Program-made: the position numbers and the translations under genes
Part shown: piece after piece, positions 1-8,038 of the stretch
Numbering within the stretch: the first letter of the stretch is position 1
Layout of the letters: each line of letters opens with the position of its first letter
NCBI GenBank assembly: GCA_964479465.1
Contig: CAYZMG010000005.1
Location: 1-64,000 of the forward strand
Source: CADCTB01 sp964479465
Lineage (GTDB): Bacteria; Actinomycetota; Acidimicrobiia; Acidimicrobiales; AC-14
Direction of reading: 5' to 3'
Length of the DNA: 64,000 nt
Notes under the pieces: model-generated
Told to the model about the DNA's origin: nothing
Seen by the model: the letters and a program-made list of their open reading frames with translations, nothing else
Databases searched by the model: none

Positions 1-268
1 TGGCGGCGGCCTGGGCGATGATCGCCGGGTGGATGCGCACGGTCGGGCAGGTCACGCCCGTGCCCAGCTTCAGGGTGCTGGTGGCGTGGGAGATGGCCCC
101 GAGCACGGACCAGACGAAGGGGGCGTGGCCCTGCTGGTCGACCCACGGGTGGAAGTGGTCGGAGATGGCCGCAAAGCTGAAGCCGGCGGCCTCGGCCCGC
201 TGGGCGTAGCCGACGAGGTCGTTGGGTGCGTGCTCCTCGGAAGAGAGGGCGTATCCGAACTCGGTCAT
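1..268 (-). CDS. F420-dependent LLM-class oxidoreductase, N-terminal part (cut by window edge)
   Basis: The reading frame starts at an ATG (complement of 266-268) and runs off the left edge after about 89 residues. The N-terminus begins MTEFGYALSSEEH, with later segments RAEAAGFSFAAISDHFHPW and TLKLGTGVTCPTVRIHP. This is the first third of the luciferase-like TIM barrel of the family that includes F420-dependent glucose-6-phosphate dehydrogenase-like enzymes. Members use reduced or oxidised coenzyme F420 for hydride transfer in the cytosol; the substrate of this one cannot be read from the fragment. It is transcribed divergently from the WhiB-like gene, with 66 bases between the starts. The family call rests on remembered motifs, so the exact subfamily is uncertain. 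Confidence 0.75.
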   Translation of the reverse strand, partial: MTEFGYALSSEEHAPNDLVGYAQRAEAAGFSFAAISDHFHPWVDQQGHAPFVWSVLGAISHATSTLKLGTGVTCPTVRIHPAIIAQAAA

Positions 269-334
269 GCCGGGAGCCCTACCCCGGCTCAAGGTGTGGA
301 ATGCATCGGTCGACAATCTTGTTGGAAGATCGTC

Positions 335-601
335 ATGGCTCAGACACTCACCACCTTCGACCCCAAGGAGTGGCGCTCCCGTGCCGCCTGCCGCGACGTC
401 GATACCGCCGTCTTTTTCCCCGAGACCGAGGCCGAGGTCGCGGCGGCCAAGGCCGTCTGCGCGGCGTGCCCGGTCCGTGAGGCCTGCCTCGATTTCGCAC
501 TGATCACCCGCCAGGACGACGGCGTCTGGGGCGGGATGGACGAGAACGAACGCCGCCGGGTCCGCCGCCGGCGCCAGGAGGCGGCCCGCAAGGCTGCTTA
601 A
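335..601 (+). CDS. WhiB-family iron-sulfur transcriptional regulator
   Basis: This 88-residue protein has the WhiB signature. Four cysteines (C19, C42, C45, C51, in the pattern C-x22-C-x2-C-x5-C) would bind a 4Fe-4S cluster. They are followed by GVWGG (63-67), the turn that contacts the sigma factor, and a very basic tail rich in arginine (73-86) for DNA binding. WhiB proteins act with the principal sigma factor region 4 and are confined to actinobacteria and their phages. An ATG at 335 is preferred because it gives the usual family length; longer in-frame upstream extensions have no homology-like sequence. mtnA follows 8 bases downstream, so the two could be cotranscribed, although their roles are not obviously linked. 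Confidence 0.93.
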   Translation: MAQTLTTFDPKEWRSRAACRDVDTAVFFPETEAEVAAAKAVCAACPVREACLDFALITRQDDGVWGGMDENERRRVRRRRQEAARKAA

Positions 602-609
602 GTACCCGC

Positions 610-1563
610 ATGGGGATCCCGCCGACCATCGAGTGGCGGGACGGGCACGTGCGCATGATCGACCAGCGCCGGCTGCCCGGGCGCCTGGAGTTCCTCGAAG
701 CCCGCACCGTGCACGAGCTGTGCGACGCCATCTCCACCCTGGCGGTGCGGGGCGCGCCGGCGCTGGGGGTGGCGGGGGCCATGGGCATGGCCCTGGCTGC
801 GGTGACCGGCGAGGACCGCGAAGCGGCTGCGGCCCGGATCGTGGCCACCCGGCCGACGGCGGTGAACCTGGCGTGGGGCGTGGCTCAGGGGCTGGCGGCA
901 GCCGATCCGGTGGCCGAGGCCGTCCGGCTGGCCGCCGACGACGTGGCCCGCAACCGCCGGCTCGGGGCGTTCGGGGCCGAGCTCGTGCCCGAGGGCGGGC
1001 GGGTGCTGACCCACTGCAACGCCGGCGCCCTGGCCTGCGCCGGCTACGGCACCGCCCTGGGCGTGATCCGGGCCGCCCACGAGGCCGGGCGCCGGCCCTC
1101 GGTCTGGGTCGACGAGACCCGGCCCGTGCTCCAGGGCGCCCGGCTGACGGCCTGGGAGCTCGACCGGCTGGGCATCCCCGCCACCCTGGTCGCCGACGTC
1201 ATGGCCGGGTCGCTGATGGCCGGCGGCGAGGTCGACTGCGTGGTCGTCGGGGCCGATCGCATCGCGGCCAACGGCGACGTCGCCAACAAGGTGGGTACCT
1301 ACGGGCTGGCCGTGCTGGCCCGCCACCACGGTGTCCCGTTCTACGTTGCCGCGCCCATGTCGACCGTCGACCGGGCCTGCCCGACCGGCGCCGGCATCCC
1401 GATCGAGCGCCGCTCCGGCGACGAGGTCACCTTCATCGAGGGCCACCGCATCGCCCCTGCCGGCGTGGTGGCCGAGAACCGGGCCTTCGACGTCACGCCG
1501 GCCGACCTGGTCACCGCCATCGTCACCGAGGAGGGGGTGTTCAGGGCCCCTTATGCGTTCTGA
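610..1563 (+). CDS. mtnA: S-methyl-5-thioribose-1-phosphate isomerase
   Basis: This 317-residue cytosolic enzyme converts methylthioribose-1-phosphate to methylthioribulose-1-phosphate in the methionine salvage pathway. Recognisable stretches are the N-terminal region ending VRGAPALGVAGA, THCNAGALACAGYGTALG, VWVDETRPVLQGARL and GADRIAANGDVANKVGTY. C136 in THCNAG and D216 in GADRI are 80 residues apart, the same spacing as the catalytic Cys160/Asp240 pair of the Bacillus subtilis enzyme. The length is close to family size, somewhat short at the N-terminus. The stop overlaps the end of the convergent regulator gene by 13 bases. No other methionine-salvage gene lies nearby, so the rest of the pathway must be elsewhere or be bypassed. 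Confidence 0.94.
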   Translation: MGIPPTIEWRDGHVRMIDQRRLPGRLEFLEARTVHELCDAISTLAVRGAPALGVAGAMGMALAAVTGEDREAAAARIVATRPTAVNLAWGVAQGLAAADPVAEAVRLAADDVARNRRLGAFGAELVPEGGRVLTHCNAGALACAGYGTALGVIRAAHEAGRRPSVWVDETRPVLQGARLTAWELDRLGIPATLVADVMAGSLMAGGEVDCVVVGADRIAANGDVANKVGTYGLAVLARHHGVPFYVAAPMSTVDRACPTGAGIPIERRSGDEVTFIEGHRIAPAGVVAENRAFDVTPADLVTAIVTEEGVFRAPYAF

Positions 1564-2186
1564 TCGATCTGGTAGGCGCAGGAGTGGGCGCCGTTGATCA
1601 TGTGGCTGACCCGCTCGACGCGGGCGTCGGGGAGGGCCTGGCGTAGGAAGGCGATCTCACTCGTGCAGGCCTGGCCGTAGCGCTCGGCCACGTCGAGGAC
1701 GGCGCAATTGTGCTCGACGATGCGGTATGACCCGTCGGGAAGCGCCTCCCAGGAGGCCAGGTAGCCGTCCTCGTCGAGGATTCGGGCCAAGGTAGCCACC
1801 CGGCCGGCGAAGTCGCTTTCCAGGCCGGCCAGGCGGGCCTGGGCGCCCTCCAGCCGGCGCTGGCGCCGGCGGTCGAAGATGCCGTCGAGGAGGTCCGGGT
1901 CGGCGTCGGCGACGTAGCCGAGCAGCTCGGTGGTGAGCCCGCCGTAGGCCTTGGGGAACAGGGGCTCGGCGGCCCGGGTCAGCCGGTACAGGTGGGTGGG
2001 CCGGCCCCTGCCTCGGGCCAGGGGACGCCAGGCGACCAGGCCGTCGACGACCAGCCCGTCGAGCTGCTGGCGCACGGCGCTGACCGTGACGCCCAGCTGG
2101 GCGGCCAGGTCATCCGCGGTGGCCTCACCGGCGTGCTTGAGCGCCGTGACCAACTCGTTGCCCCGTGCGGAGATCTTCAGCTTCAT
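1551..2186 (-). CDS. SufR-like winged-helix regulator with iron-sulfur ligand cysteines
   Basis: This 211-residue protein has an N-terminal winged helix (about 8-70, with TADDLAAQLGVTVSAVRQQL as helix-turn-helix and RGRGRPTHLYRLT as wing). The C-terminal half carries C161, C174 and C203 in the contexts EHNCAVLDVAERYGQAC and GAHSCAYQI. That arrangement matches SufR-type repressors, which hold an Fe-S cluster and control Fe-S assembly genes. Its ATG overlaps the stop of queA (ATGA), so it is translationally coupled to queA and the SDR gene. No suf genes are in the window, so the target is unknown; it could regulate its own operon. The DeoR/ArsR-like label is an alternative name for the same fold. 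Confidence 0.8.
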   Translation of the reverse strand: MKLKISARGNELVTALKHAGEATADDLAAQLGVTVSAVRQQLDGLVVDGLVAWRPLARGRGRPTHLYRLTRAAEPLFPKAYGGLTTELLGYVADADPDLLDGIFDRRRQRRLEGAQARLAGLESDFAGRVATLARILDEDGYLASWEALPDGSYRIVEHNCAVLDVAERYGQACTSEIAFLRQALPDARVERVSHMINGAHSCAYQIDQNA

Positions 2187-3235
2187 GGCAACAGCAGGTG
2201 CAGGTCGCCGAACTCGTGCCAGAGGTAGCGGCCGGCGAGGGCGGCCTGGTAGGCGTCGTCGAGCATCTGGCGGCCGGCGACGGCCTCCAGCATCAGCAGG
2301 TGGGAAGCGGCGGGCTCGTGCCAGCCGGTGAGCAGGCCGTCGACCACGCGGACCCCGCGCTCGGCGGTGATGATGACCTCGGTCCAGCCCTCGCCGGGAT
2401 GGGCCACGCCGCCGGCGTCGGCCACCGTCTCCAGGGCCCGCACCACCGTCGTGCCCACGGCGATCACCCGGCCTCCGTTGGCCCGGGTGGCATTGACCCG
2501 GGCCGCGGTGGTCGCTGGCACCCGGAACGGCTCGGGGGTGGGCAGCTCGCCGGTCTCCAGGGACCCGACGCCGGCGTGGAGCACCACCGGCGTAATGCCG
2601 ACGCCGCGCGCCACCAGGGCGGTGATCAGCTCGGCGGTGAAGGCCCTGCCGGCGCTGGGCATCTCCGCGCTGCCCGGCTCGTTGGCGTAGACGGTCTGGT
2701 AGGCCGACAGGGGCCAGTCGTGGTCGACGTGGCCGTAGCGGATGGCCCGGCCATGAACGTCGAGATACTGCTGGACGGGCGCGGGTAGGTGGAGCACCGC
2801 CACCCACAGACGGGCGGAGCGGGGGTAGCGGGCCAGCAGCTCGACCCGGGCGCCGCCGGGCAGGACCAGGGACTCACCGGTGACGTCGGTGCGGAACGGC
2901 CGCGTGCCGGGCTGGGCCGGCTGGCGCAGCTCCACCACCCACAGGCCGGCGGGCAGGGGAGTGGAAAGGTGGAGCTCGACGACGCTGCCGTCCGGCCGGC
3001 AGGCGTCGAGCGACGCCGGCAGGGTGGCCGAGGTGTTGATCACCAGCAGGTCACCGGGGTCGAGGATGTCAGGCAGGCTGCGGAACCGGGCGTGCGCCGG
3101 CGGGGCGTCGGGGCGGGACACCAGCAGGCGGACATCGTCGCGGGCCAGGCCCCGGGCCTCGGGCGGCTCGTGAGCCTCGAGGTCGCGCGGGAGCTCGAAG
3201 ACGATCGGCGGGGCGGAGGTGAGGGTGGCGGTCAC
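2183..3235 (-). CDS. queA: S-adenosylmethionine:tRNA ribosyltransferase-isomerase (QueA family)
   Basis: This 350-residue protein matches QueA, which transfers and isomerises the ribosyl group of SAM onto 7-aminomethyl-deazaguanine in tRNA to make epoxyqueuosine. Supporting segments are DLLVINTSATLPASL, YGHVDHDWPLSAYQTVYA, EMPSAGRAFTAELI, VVLHAGVGSLETGELPTPEPF and VIAVGTTVVRALETV. The usual PTAGLHFT element is present in modified form (PSAGRAFT), so the protein belongs to a divergent branch and its activity is not certain. It overlaps the SDR gene upstream and the regulator downstream by ATGA, giving a tight three-gene operon. No tgt or queE-type partner is visible nearby. Confidence 0.85.
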   Translation of the reverse strand: MTATLTSAPPIVFELPRDLEAHEPPEARGLARDDVRLLVSRPDAPPAHARFRSLPDILDPGDLLVINTSATLPASLDACRPDGSVVELHLSTPLPAGLWVVELRQPAQPGTRPFRTDVTGESLVLPGGARVELLARYPRSARLWVAVLHLPAPVQQYLDVHGRAIRYGHVDHDWPLSAYQTVYANEPGSAEMPSAGRAFTAELITALVARGVGITPVVLHAGVGSLETGELPTPEPFRVPATTAARVNATRANGGRVIAVGTTVVRALETVADAGGVAHPGEGWTEVIITAERGVRVVDGLLTGWHEPAASHLLMLEAVAGRQMLDDAYQAALAGRYLWHEFGDLHLLLP

Positions 3236-3924
3236 TGTGGGGTGGATGGCCGGGCCTGGTAGCGGCCGCTGGGCGCTCCTTCATCGATGAGGTTGAGGAT
3301 GCCCGGCACGCTGTCCTCGGGCGGGGGCCGGTCGGAGACGTCCTCGTCGGGGAACGCCTCCTGCTGCATCTGGGTGTTCATGTCGCCGGGGTCGACCCAC
3401 CACACCTTCAGCTCGGGATGCTCGGCCGCCAGCACTTTGGAGAGCTGCTCCAGGGCGGCCTTCGACGAGCCGTACCCGCCCCACCCCTCGTAGCCCTCGA
3501 CGCCGGCGTCGGAGGTGACATTGAGCACCGCCCCCTGGGGCGACTGGGCCAGGAGGGGCAGGGCCCGCTGGATGAGCGCCAGCGGGGCGGTCACGTTGAC
3601 CTCGTAGAGAGTGCGGAAGGTGTCGAGTGGGTAGTCGGCCAGCTTCGGCTGCGGGCTCGGGCCCAGCAGGCTGGCGTTGTTCACCAGGAGGTCGGGGCCG
3701 CCCAGGCCCCGGGCCGCCTCCACCAGCTCGGCCCGGTGGTCGCCGTCGGCGACATCGCCGGTGACCGCAACCACCTCCGTCGTGGCCGACAGCTCCTCCG
3801 CCACCTTCTGCAGCGCCTCCCCGCCTCGGGCATCGAGGACGAGGTTCCAACTCCGCTCGGCGAGGGCACGGGCGAGGGCGAGGCCGAGGCCTCGCGACGC
3901 CCCGGTGATGATGGCGGTGGGCAT
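3232..3924 (-). CDS. short-chain dehydrogenase/reductase
   Basis: A classical SDR of 230 residues. The Rossmann NAD(P) motif TGASRGLG is at 7-14, NNAS at 82-85, and the catalytic S138, Y151 and K155 (YGSSK) are all present, so the enzyme should be active. An arginine right after the first glycine loop favours NADP. The substrate cannot be deduced. It is the first gene of the SDR-queA-regulator operon and its stop overlaps the queA start (ATGA). It is divergent from the secreted protein gene at 4004, with 79 bases between them that must hold both promoters. Confidence 0.88.
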   Translation of the reverse strand: MPTAIITGASRGLGLALARALAERSWNLVLDARGGEALQKVAEELSATTEVVAVTGDVADGDHRAELVEAARGLGGPDLLVNNASLLGPSPQPKLADYPLDTFRTLYEVNVTAPLALIQRALPLLAQSPQGAVLNVTSDAGVEGYEGWGGYGSSKAALEQLSKVLAAEHPELKVWWVDPGDMNTQMQQEAFPDEDVSDRPPPEDSVPGILNLIDEGAPSGRYQARPSTPQ

Positions 3925-4003
3925 GGCCGGTTAGACCAAGGCCAAACTGTTTTTATTCCGGAGGAGTACGATTTCTTGGCACATCAGCTTCGGGGGAGGC
4001 ACC

Positions 4004-4615
4004 ATGCGCGGGAAGCTTCGGTTGGCGAGGTCGTTGCTGGCGGTCGGAGGAGCGGCTGCCGTGCTCATGGTGGCGGCGGCGCCCTCGTGGGCGCCTCACG
4101 TGGCCCAGCTCCAGGTCACGCCGGCCCAAGCCCGTCCCGGCCAGGAAGTCTCCGTCTACGGGCCCCGGGGCTATGGGCCGACCAACCCGGTCGAGGTCCG
4201 CTGGGGTTCACCCACCGGGCCGGTGCTGGCGACGTTCCAGCCCAACACCGAGTCCTACGCCCAATGGGGCCCCGGAATGGTCATCATCCCGGCCGACGCC
4301 AAGGCCGGCATATACCAGCTCTTCGCCACCCAGAATCTCACGCCGGGGGAGACCTACATCCGGGGCATCCCGTCGCAGGCGTCGATCCAGGTGGTGAGCG
4401 CGACGGGCTCCGCCCCCGTGCTGTCCGGCACGCCCCCCCTTGCCGCCGACGACCAGCCCGTGATCGGCCTGGAAGATGAGGAGAGCACGAGCACCGGCAG
4501 CCTCGTCCTGCTCGCCTTGGGCGTGGCCGGCGGAGCCCTATTCCTCGGTGGGGGAGCGGCGATCTTGGTGGCCCGCCGGCCGCAGGCGGCGCCCGAGAAG
4601 GTCGCGGCCAAGTGA
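4004..4615 (+). CDS. secreted, membrane-anchored protein of unknown function
   Basis: A 203-residue protein with an N-terminal signal peptide (basic start MRGKLRLARS, then a hydrophobic core to about residue 28, probable cleavage after SWA). An extracellular beta-rich domain follows (about 30-150), beginning QLQVTPAQARPGQEVSVYG, which resembles an Ig-like or fibronectin-like fold. A C-terminal membrane helix (about 168-192) ends in a short basic tail. The ATG is preceded by the strong ribosome-binding sequence GGGGGAGG. The stop codon overlaps the GTG start of the next gene (GTGA), so the two proteins are probably made together and may form a surface complex. No enzymatic motif is seen and I do not recognise the family. 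Confidence 0.8.
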   Translation: MRGKLRLARSLLAVGGAAAVLMVAAAPSWAPHVAQLQVTPAQARPGQEVSVYGPRGYGPTNPVEVRWGSPTGPVLATFQPNTESYAQWGPGMVIIPADAKAGIYQLFATQNLTPGETYIRGIPSQASIQVVSATGSAPVLSGTPPLAADDQPVIGLEDEESTSTGSLVLLALGVAGGALFLGGGAAILVARRPQAAPEKVAAK

Positions 4616-6198
4616 AGGGTCGCTGGCTCGCACCCGCGATCGCCGTGCTGCTGGCCGGCCAGGCCGCCGCCTTTGCCGCCGATGCCCCCCGGCTGACCAG
4701 CGCCGGCCACGTCACCATCGACGACCAGTCGCCCAGCCGCACCTACCTCGCGCCCTATCTCGCGGTCGATCCCGAGAACCCGCGCCAGATCGTCGCCTCA
4801 GCGGTCGACGCCCGGGCCCGCACCTGCCACACGCTCCGGTCGGCCGACCGTGGGGTCTCCTGGAAGCGGCTGGAGGCGTCACCGTCTCCGCCCAGCTTCC
4901 CGTACTGCTTCTACATCGCATGGATGGCGGCCGAAACCCCTCTGGCGTGGGGCCGCGACCACGCCCTGTACTACGCCCTGGCCGGCTGGGGCGACGAGGA
5001 CGGGGGCCAGCGGTTCAACAAAACCGTCCTGCTGGGCAAGTCCACCGACGTCGGCGACTCCTGGGACACCTCCATCGTGCGCAACGCCCGCGTCCTCACC
5101 GAGCAAGCCGTCGAGAACAACATCGTCAGCGCCCTGGCCGTCGACACCACGAGCGGCAATCAGGACATCGTCTACGTGGGCTGGGGCACCCGGTACCCGA
5201 ACCGCTCTGGCGCCCCTTCCACGATCAACGTGGCCGCGTCGCTCGATGGTGGCAAGACCTTCGGCGACCCTGTCGATGTGTCCAGCTTCTACAAGGAGAC
5301 GGTCAAGGACGCCGCCGGCAAGGAGTACCCCGTGGGCAACTTCTTCGGGGCGACTCAACTGGCAGTGGGCGCCAACGGCACTGTGTACGCCCTGTACCCA
5401 GGCGGCACCCTCGGGGGGTTCGCCACCGCCGCGCCGACGCCTCTGCTACTCGGCCGCTCGACCGACCAGGGCAAGACCTGGGAGGTGCTGGAAGCGACGC
5501 CGCCGGGAAACTACCCCGAAGGCGTCCAGGTGCTCAGGTGGAGCCCCGAGGGCGGTACGGAAGGCACCCTCCACGCGGTGTACGAGGACAAGCCCGACCA
5601 GCCCGCCGGCCGGGCCGACCGCGACATCTACCACGTGCGCTCCACCGACGGCGGCCGCACCTGGAGCAAGCCCATCAAGCTGAACGACGACGCCGACCCC
5701 GGGTCGCTGTTCCTGCAGGTGACCCCCAACCTCGACATCGCCCCCGACGGTCGGGTCACCGCCGCCTGGTGGGACTTCCGTGACGACAGGGGCGCATTCA
5801 CCAACGACGTGTACGCCACGTGGTCGACCGACAACGGGGTCACATGGGCCCCGAACACCAAGGTGAGCGACGTGCCCATCAACCGCCGGCTCGGCGTGTG
5901 GAGCAACGGCTCCGACATGCGGGGCCCGCCGGCCATCGCCTCCACCGAGGAGTACACCGTCTTCGGCTGGGACGACACCCGCAACGGCACCGAGGCCACG
6001 CCCCTCCAGGACATCTTCGCCCGCTCGGTCCAGTTCAAGGCCTTGCGCGGCGGCAACGACACCGCCCGGGCCGTGGCCGCGGTGATGGCCGGTCTGGCCC
6101 TGGCCGGCCTCCTGCTCCTGGTGGTCGCCCTGGCCGCCCGCCGGCGCCTCCCGCCGGCGCCGGCGGTCGTGGAGAAGGAGCCGGCCGGCGTGACGTAG
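4612..6198 (+). CDS. surface-anchored Asp-box (sialidase/BNR-fold) protein
   Basis: This 528-residue protein starts at a GTG coupled to the upstream gene. It has a signal peptide (1-23, cleavage near AAAFAADA), a large extracellular beta-propeller and a C-terminal transmembrane helix (about 485-508) with a short cytoplasmic tail. At least six Asp-box motifs of the S-x-D-x-G-x-[ST]-[WF] type are visible: SADRGVSW (77-84), STDVGDSW, SLDGGKTF, STDQGKTW, STDGGRTW and STDNGVTW. This is the sialidase/BNR propeller, but the catalytic arginine triad of true sialidases cannot be assigned with confidence. Glycan binding, hydrolysis or plain adhesion are all possible. Its partner at 4004 is the best functional clue. 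Confidence 0.82.
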   Translation: MKGRWLAPAIAVLLAGQAAAFAADAPRLTSAGHVTIDDQSPSRTYLAPYLAVDPENPRQIVASAVDARARTCHTLRSADRGVSWKRLEASPSPPSFPYCFYIAWMAAETPLAWGRDHALYYALAGWGDEDGGQRFNKTVLLGKSTDVGDSWDTSIVRNARVLTEQAVENNIVSALAVDTTSGNQDIVYVGWGTRYPNRSGAPSTINVAASLDGGKTFGDPVDVSSFYKETVKDAAGKEYPVGNFFGATQLAVGANGTVYALYPGGTLGGFATAAPTPLLLGRSTDQGKTWEVLEATPPGNYPEGVQVLRWSPEGGTEGTLHAVYEDKPDQPAGRADRDIYHVRSTDGGRTWSKPIKLNDDADPGSLFLQVTPNLDIAPDGRVTAAWWDFRDDRGAFTNDVYATWSTDNGVTWAPNTKVSDVPINRRLGVWSNGSDMRGPPAIASTEEYTVFGWDDTRNGTEATPLQDIFARSVQFKALRGGNDTARAVAAVMAGLALAGLLLLVVALAARRRLPPAPAVVEKEPAGVT

Positions 6199-6226
6199 GC
6201 CGCCGCCGGTCGGCGAGGATGGGGGC

Positions 6227-6979
6227 TTGTCCCCGCTGGCCGCCCTCGCCATCCTGGGCGCCGGCCTGGCCGCCGGCACCATCAACACGATCGTCGGCTC
6301 CGGCTCGCTGATCACGTTCCCGACCCTGCTGGCCCTGGGCTACGCGCCGGTGGTGGCCAACGTCTCCAACACCGTGGGCCTGGTCACCGGATCGATCAGC
6401 GGCGCTATCGGGTACCGGCGGGAGCTGGAAGGGCAATTGGCCCGTGTCCGGGTGCTCGGTGTCGCCTCGCTGACCGGAGGACTGGCCGGCGGGCTGCTCC
6501 TGCTGGCCCTGCCGGCGGCGGTGTTCGAGAACGTCGTGCCGGTGCTGATCCTGATCGCCTGCGTGCTGGTGGCCTTCCAGCCCCGCCTGGCGGCGAGGTT
6601 GGCGGCCGGCGACGGCCCAGCCCGGCCCCACGGCGGCCCGTGGTTGTTCCTTGCCACCTTCGTCACCGGTATCTACGGCGGCTACTTCGGCGCCGCCCAG
6701 GGCGTCATCCTCATCGCCCTGCTCGGCATCTTCATCGACGACGGCCTCCAGCGCCTCAACGCCCTCAAGAACGTCCTCGCCGCCCTGGTCAACGGCATCG
6801 CCGCCGTGCTGTTCATCGTCCTCGCCGATGTGGACTGGGCCGTCGCCGGCCTGCTGGCCGCCGGCGCCATCTGCGGCGGGCAGCTCGGCGCCCGCCTTGG
6901 CCGGCGCATCCCCGCCGGCTGGCTCCGGGCGGTGATCGTCGTCGTCGGCGTGACCGTAGCAATCCGGCTTCTCGTCTGA
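6227..6979 (+). CDS. TauE/SafE-family membrane transporter
   Basis: A 250-residue integral membrane protein with about eight helices arranged as two repeats. The family motif GTINTIVGSGSLITFPTLL is at the N-terminus, and the second repeat begins TFVTGIYGGYFGAAQGV. TauE/SafE proteins export sulfite, sulfoacetate or related anions; the substrate here is not known. The start is a TTG at 6227, 28 bases after the Asp-box gene, because it is the only start that keeps the first motif whole. No sulfur-metabolism genes flank it. Confidence 0.87.
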   Translation: MSPLAALAILGAGLAAGTINTIVGSGSLITFPTLLALGYAPVVANVSNTVGLVTGSISGAIGYRRELEGQLARVRVLGVASLTGGLAGGLLLLALPAAVFENVVPVLILIACVLVAFQPRLAARLAAGDGPARPHGGPWLFLATFVTGIYGGYFGAAQGVILIALLGIFIDDGLQRLNALKNVLAALVNGIAAVLFIVLADVDWAVAGLLAAGAICGGQLGARLGRRIPAGWLRAVIVVVGVTVAIRLLV

Positions 6980-7078
6980 TCCGCATATAGGTGCGCGCAG
7001 ACGTCTTTCGTCCACTCCCAGCAATCTCGTAGCTTTCTCACAGGTCCGCCGAGGGACCGACGCTACTGGGGAGATCGA

Positions 7079-8038
7079 ATGTCGGTAGGACGGAGCCCTA
7101 CTTTGCGCGCGCCTGGGCTGGTGGACCTGTTGTGCTGCCCAAGAGACAAGGGCCCGTTGGCACCGGACGATGGCGGGTTGGTGTGCCCGGCGTGCGGCAC
7201 CCGTTTCCCGGTTCGGGACGGCATCGTGTCGTTCCTCACGGCCCAAAAGCTGAGCGAGCAGGACCACCGCGAGCGCTCCATGCGTGACGAGGAGAGCGTC
7301 TGGTACGACCCCATGTTCGAGGGCTACACCAACGCGGTCGAACTGCCGGCCGCGGTCCGCCGCGTCGGTCACCCTGACGGGGTGGTGCTCGACGCCGGCT
7401 GCGGCACCGGCCGCATCACTGCGGCGCTGGTCCCTCTGGGCCGGCCCATCATCGCCATCGACTACAGCGAAGCCTGCCTACGTCGCATGCTGGCTCGTAC
7501 CGAGGGCGCGCCGGTGCTGGCCGTGCAGGCGGACATCCGGCGCCTGCCGATCAGGGACGGCGCCATGAGCGCCGCCACCTGCATCGAGACCTACTCCCAG
7601 TTCCGGCCCGAGGACCGTGAGCGGATACTGGCCGAGTTCCGCCGGGTGCTGGCGCCGGAGGGCTGCCTCACCGTCTCCGGCTTCAACTACAACGCCGTCT
7701 TCCGGATCTGGAGCCTGCTCGGCAACGAGGGGGCGCGCCAAGGCGAGCACATGCTCGGCGGGGACTACCACTACCAGCGGTTCACGAGGGCAGAGTTCCG
7801 CCGCGAGCTCGAGGCTCAGTTCGACGTCCAGGAGCTGACCGGGATCCGTAACATCCCCGCCCGCTCCATCGCCGGCGGCCTGGCCAAGCTCCGCCTGCGC
7901 TCGGCCGGCAACCGGTTCCTGCGGTTCATGACCGACCGGGGTCACGTGGCCGACTTCTGGCTCGAGTCGACGCCTGTGGCCGGCGCCGTCGGCTTCTTCT
8001 GGCTCGCCAAGTGCTGCCCGAAAGACGCAGGCGCCTAG
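7079..8038 (+). CDS. SAM-dependent methyltransferase with N-terminal zinc-ribbon (Trm112-like) domain
   Basis: A 319-residue protein with two parts. Residues about 16-50 form a Trm112-like element: CCPRDKGPL, then CPACGTRFPVRDGIVSFL. Residues about 100-210 form a class I methyltransferase with motif I VLDAGCGTGR, an acidic residue at the end of strand 2 (IAIDYSE) and a later VQADIRRLPI. This architecture is common in methyltransferases acting on small molecules, lipids or glycans; the acceptor is not deducible. A GGGGAG ribosome-binding sequence precedes the ATG. The end overlaps the convergent UbiB gene by four bases. Confidence 0.85.
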   Translation: MSVGRSPTLRAPGLVDLLCCPRDKGPLAPDDGGLVCPACGTRFPVRDGIVSFLTAQKLSEQDHRERSMRDEESVWYDPMFEGYTNAVELPAAVRRVGHPDGVVLDAGCGTGRITAALVPLGRPIIAIDYSEACLRRMLARTEGAPVLAVQADIRRLPIRDGAMSAATCIETYSQFRPEDRERILAEFRRVLAPEGCLTVSGFNYNAVFRIWSLLGNEGARQGEHMLGGDYHYQRFTRAEFRRELEAQFDVQELTGIRNIPARSIAGGLAKLRLRSAGNRFLRFMTDRGHVADFWLESTPVAGAVGFFWLAKCCPKDAGA

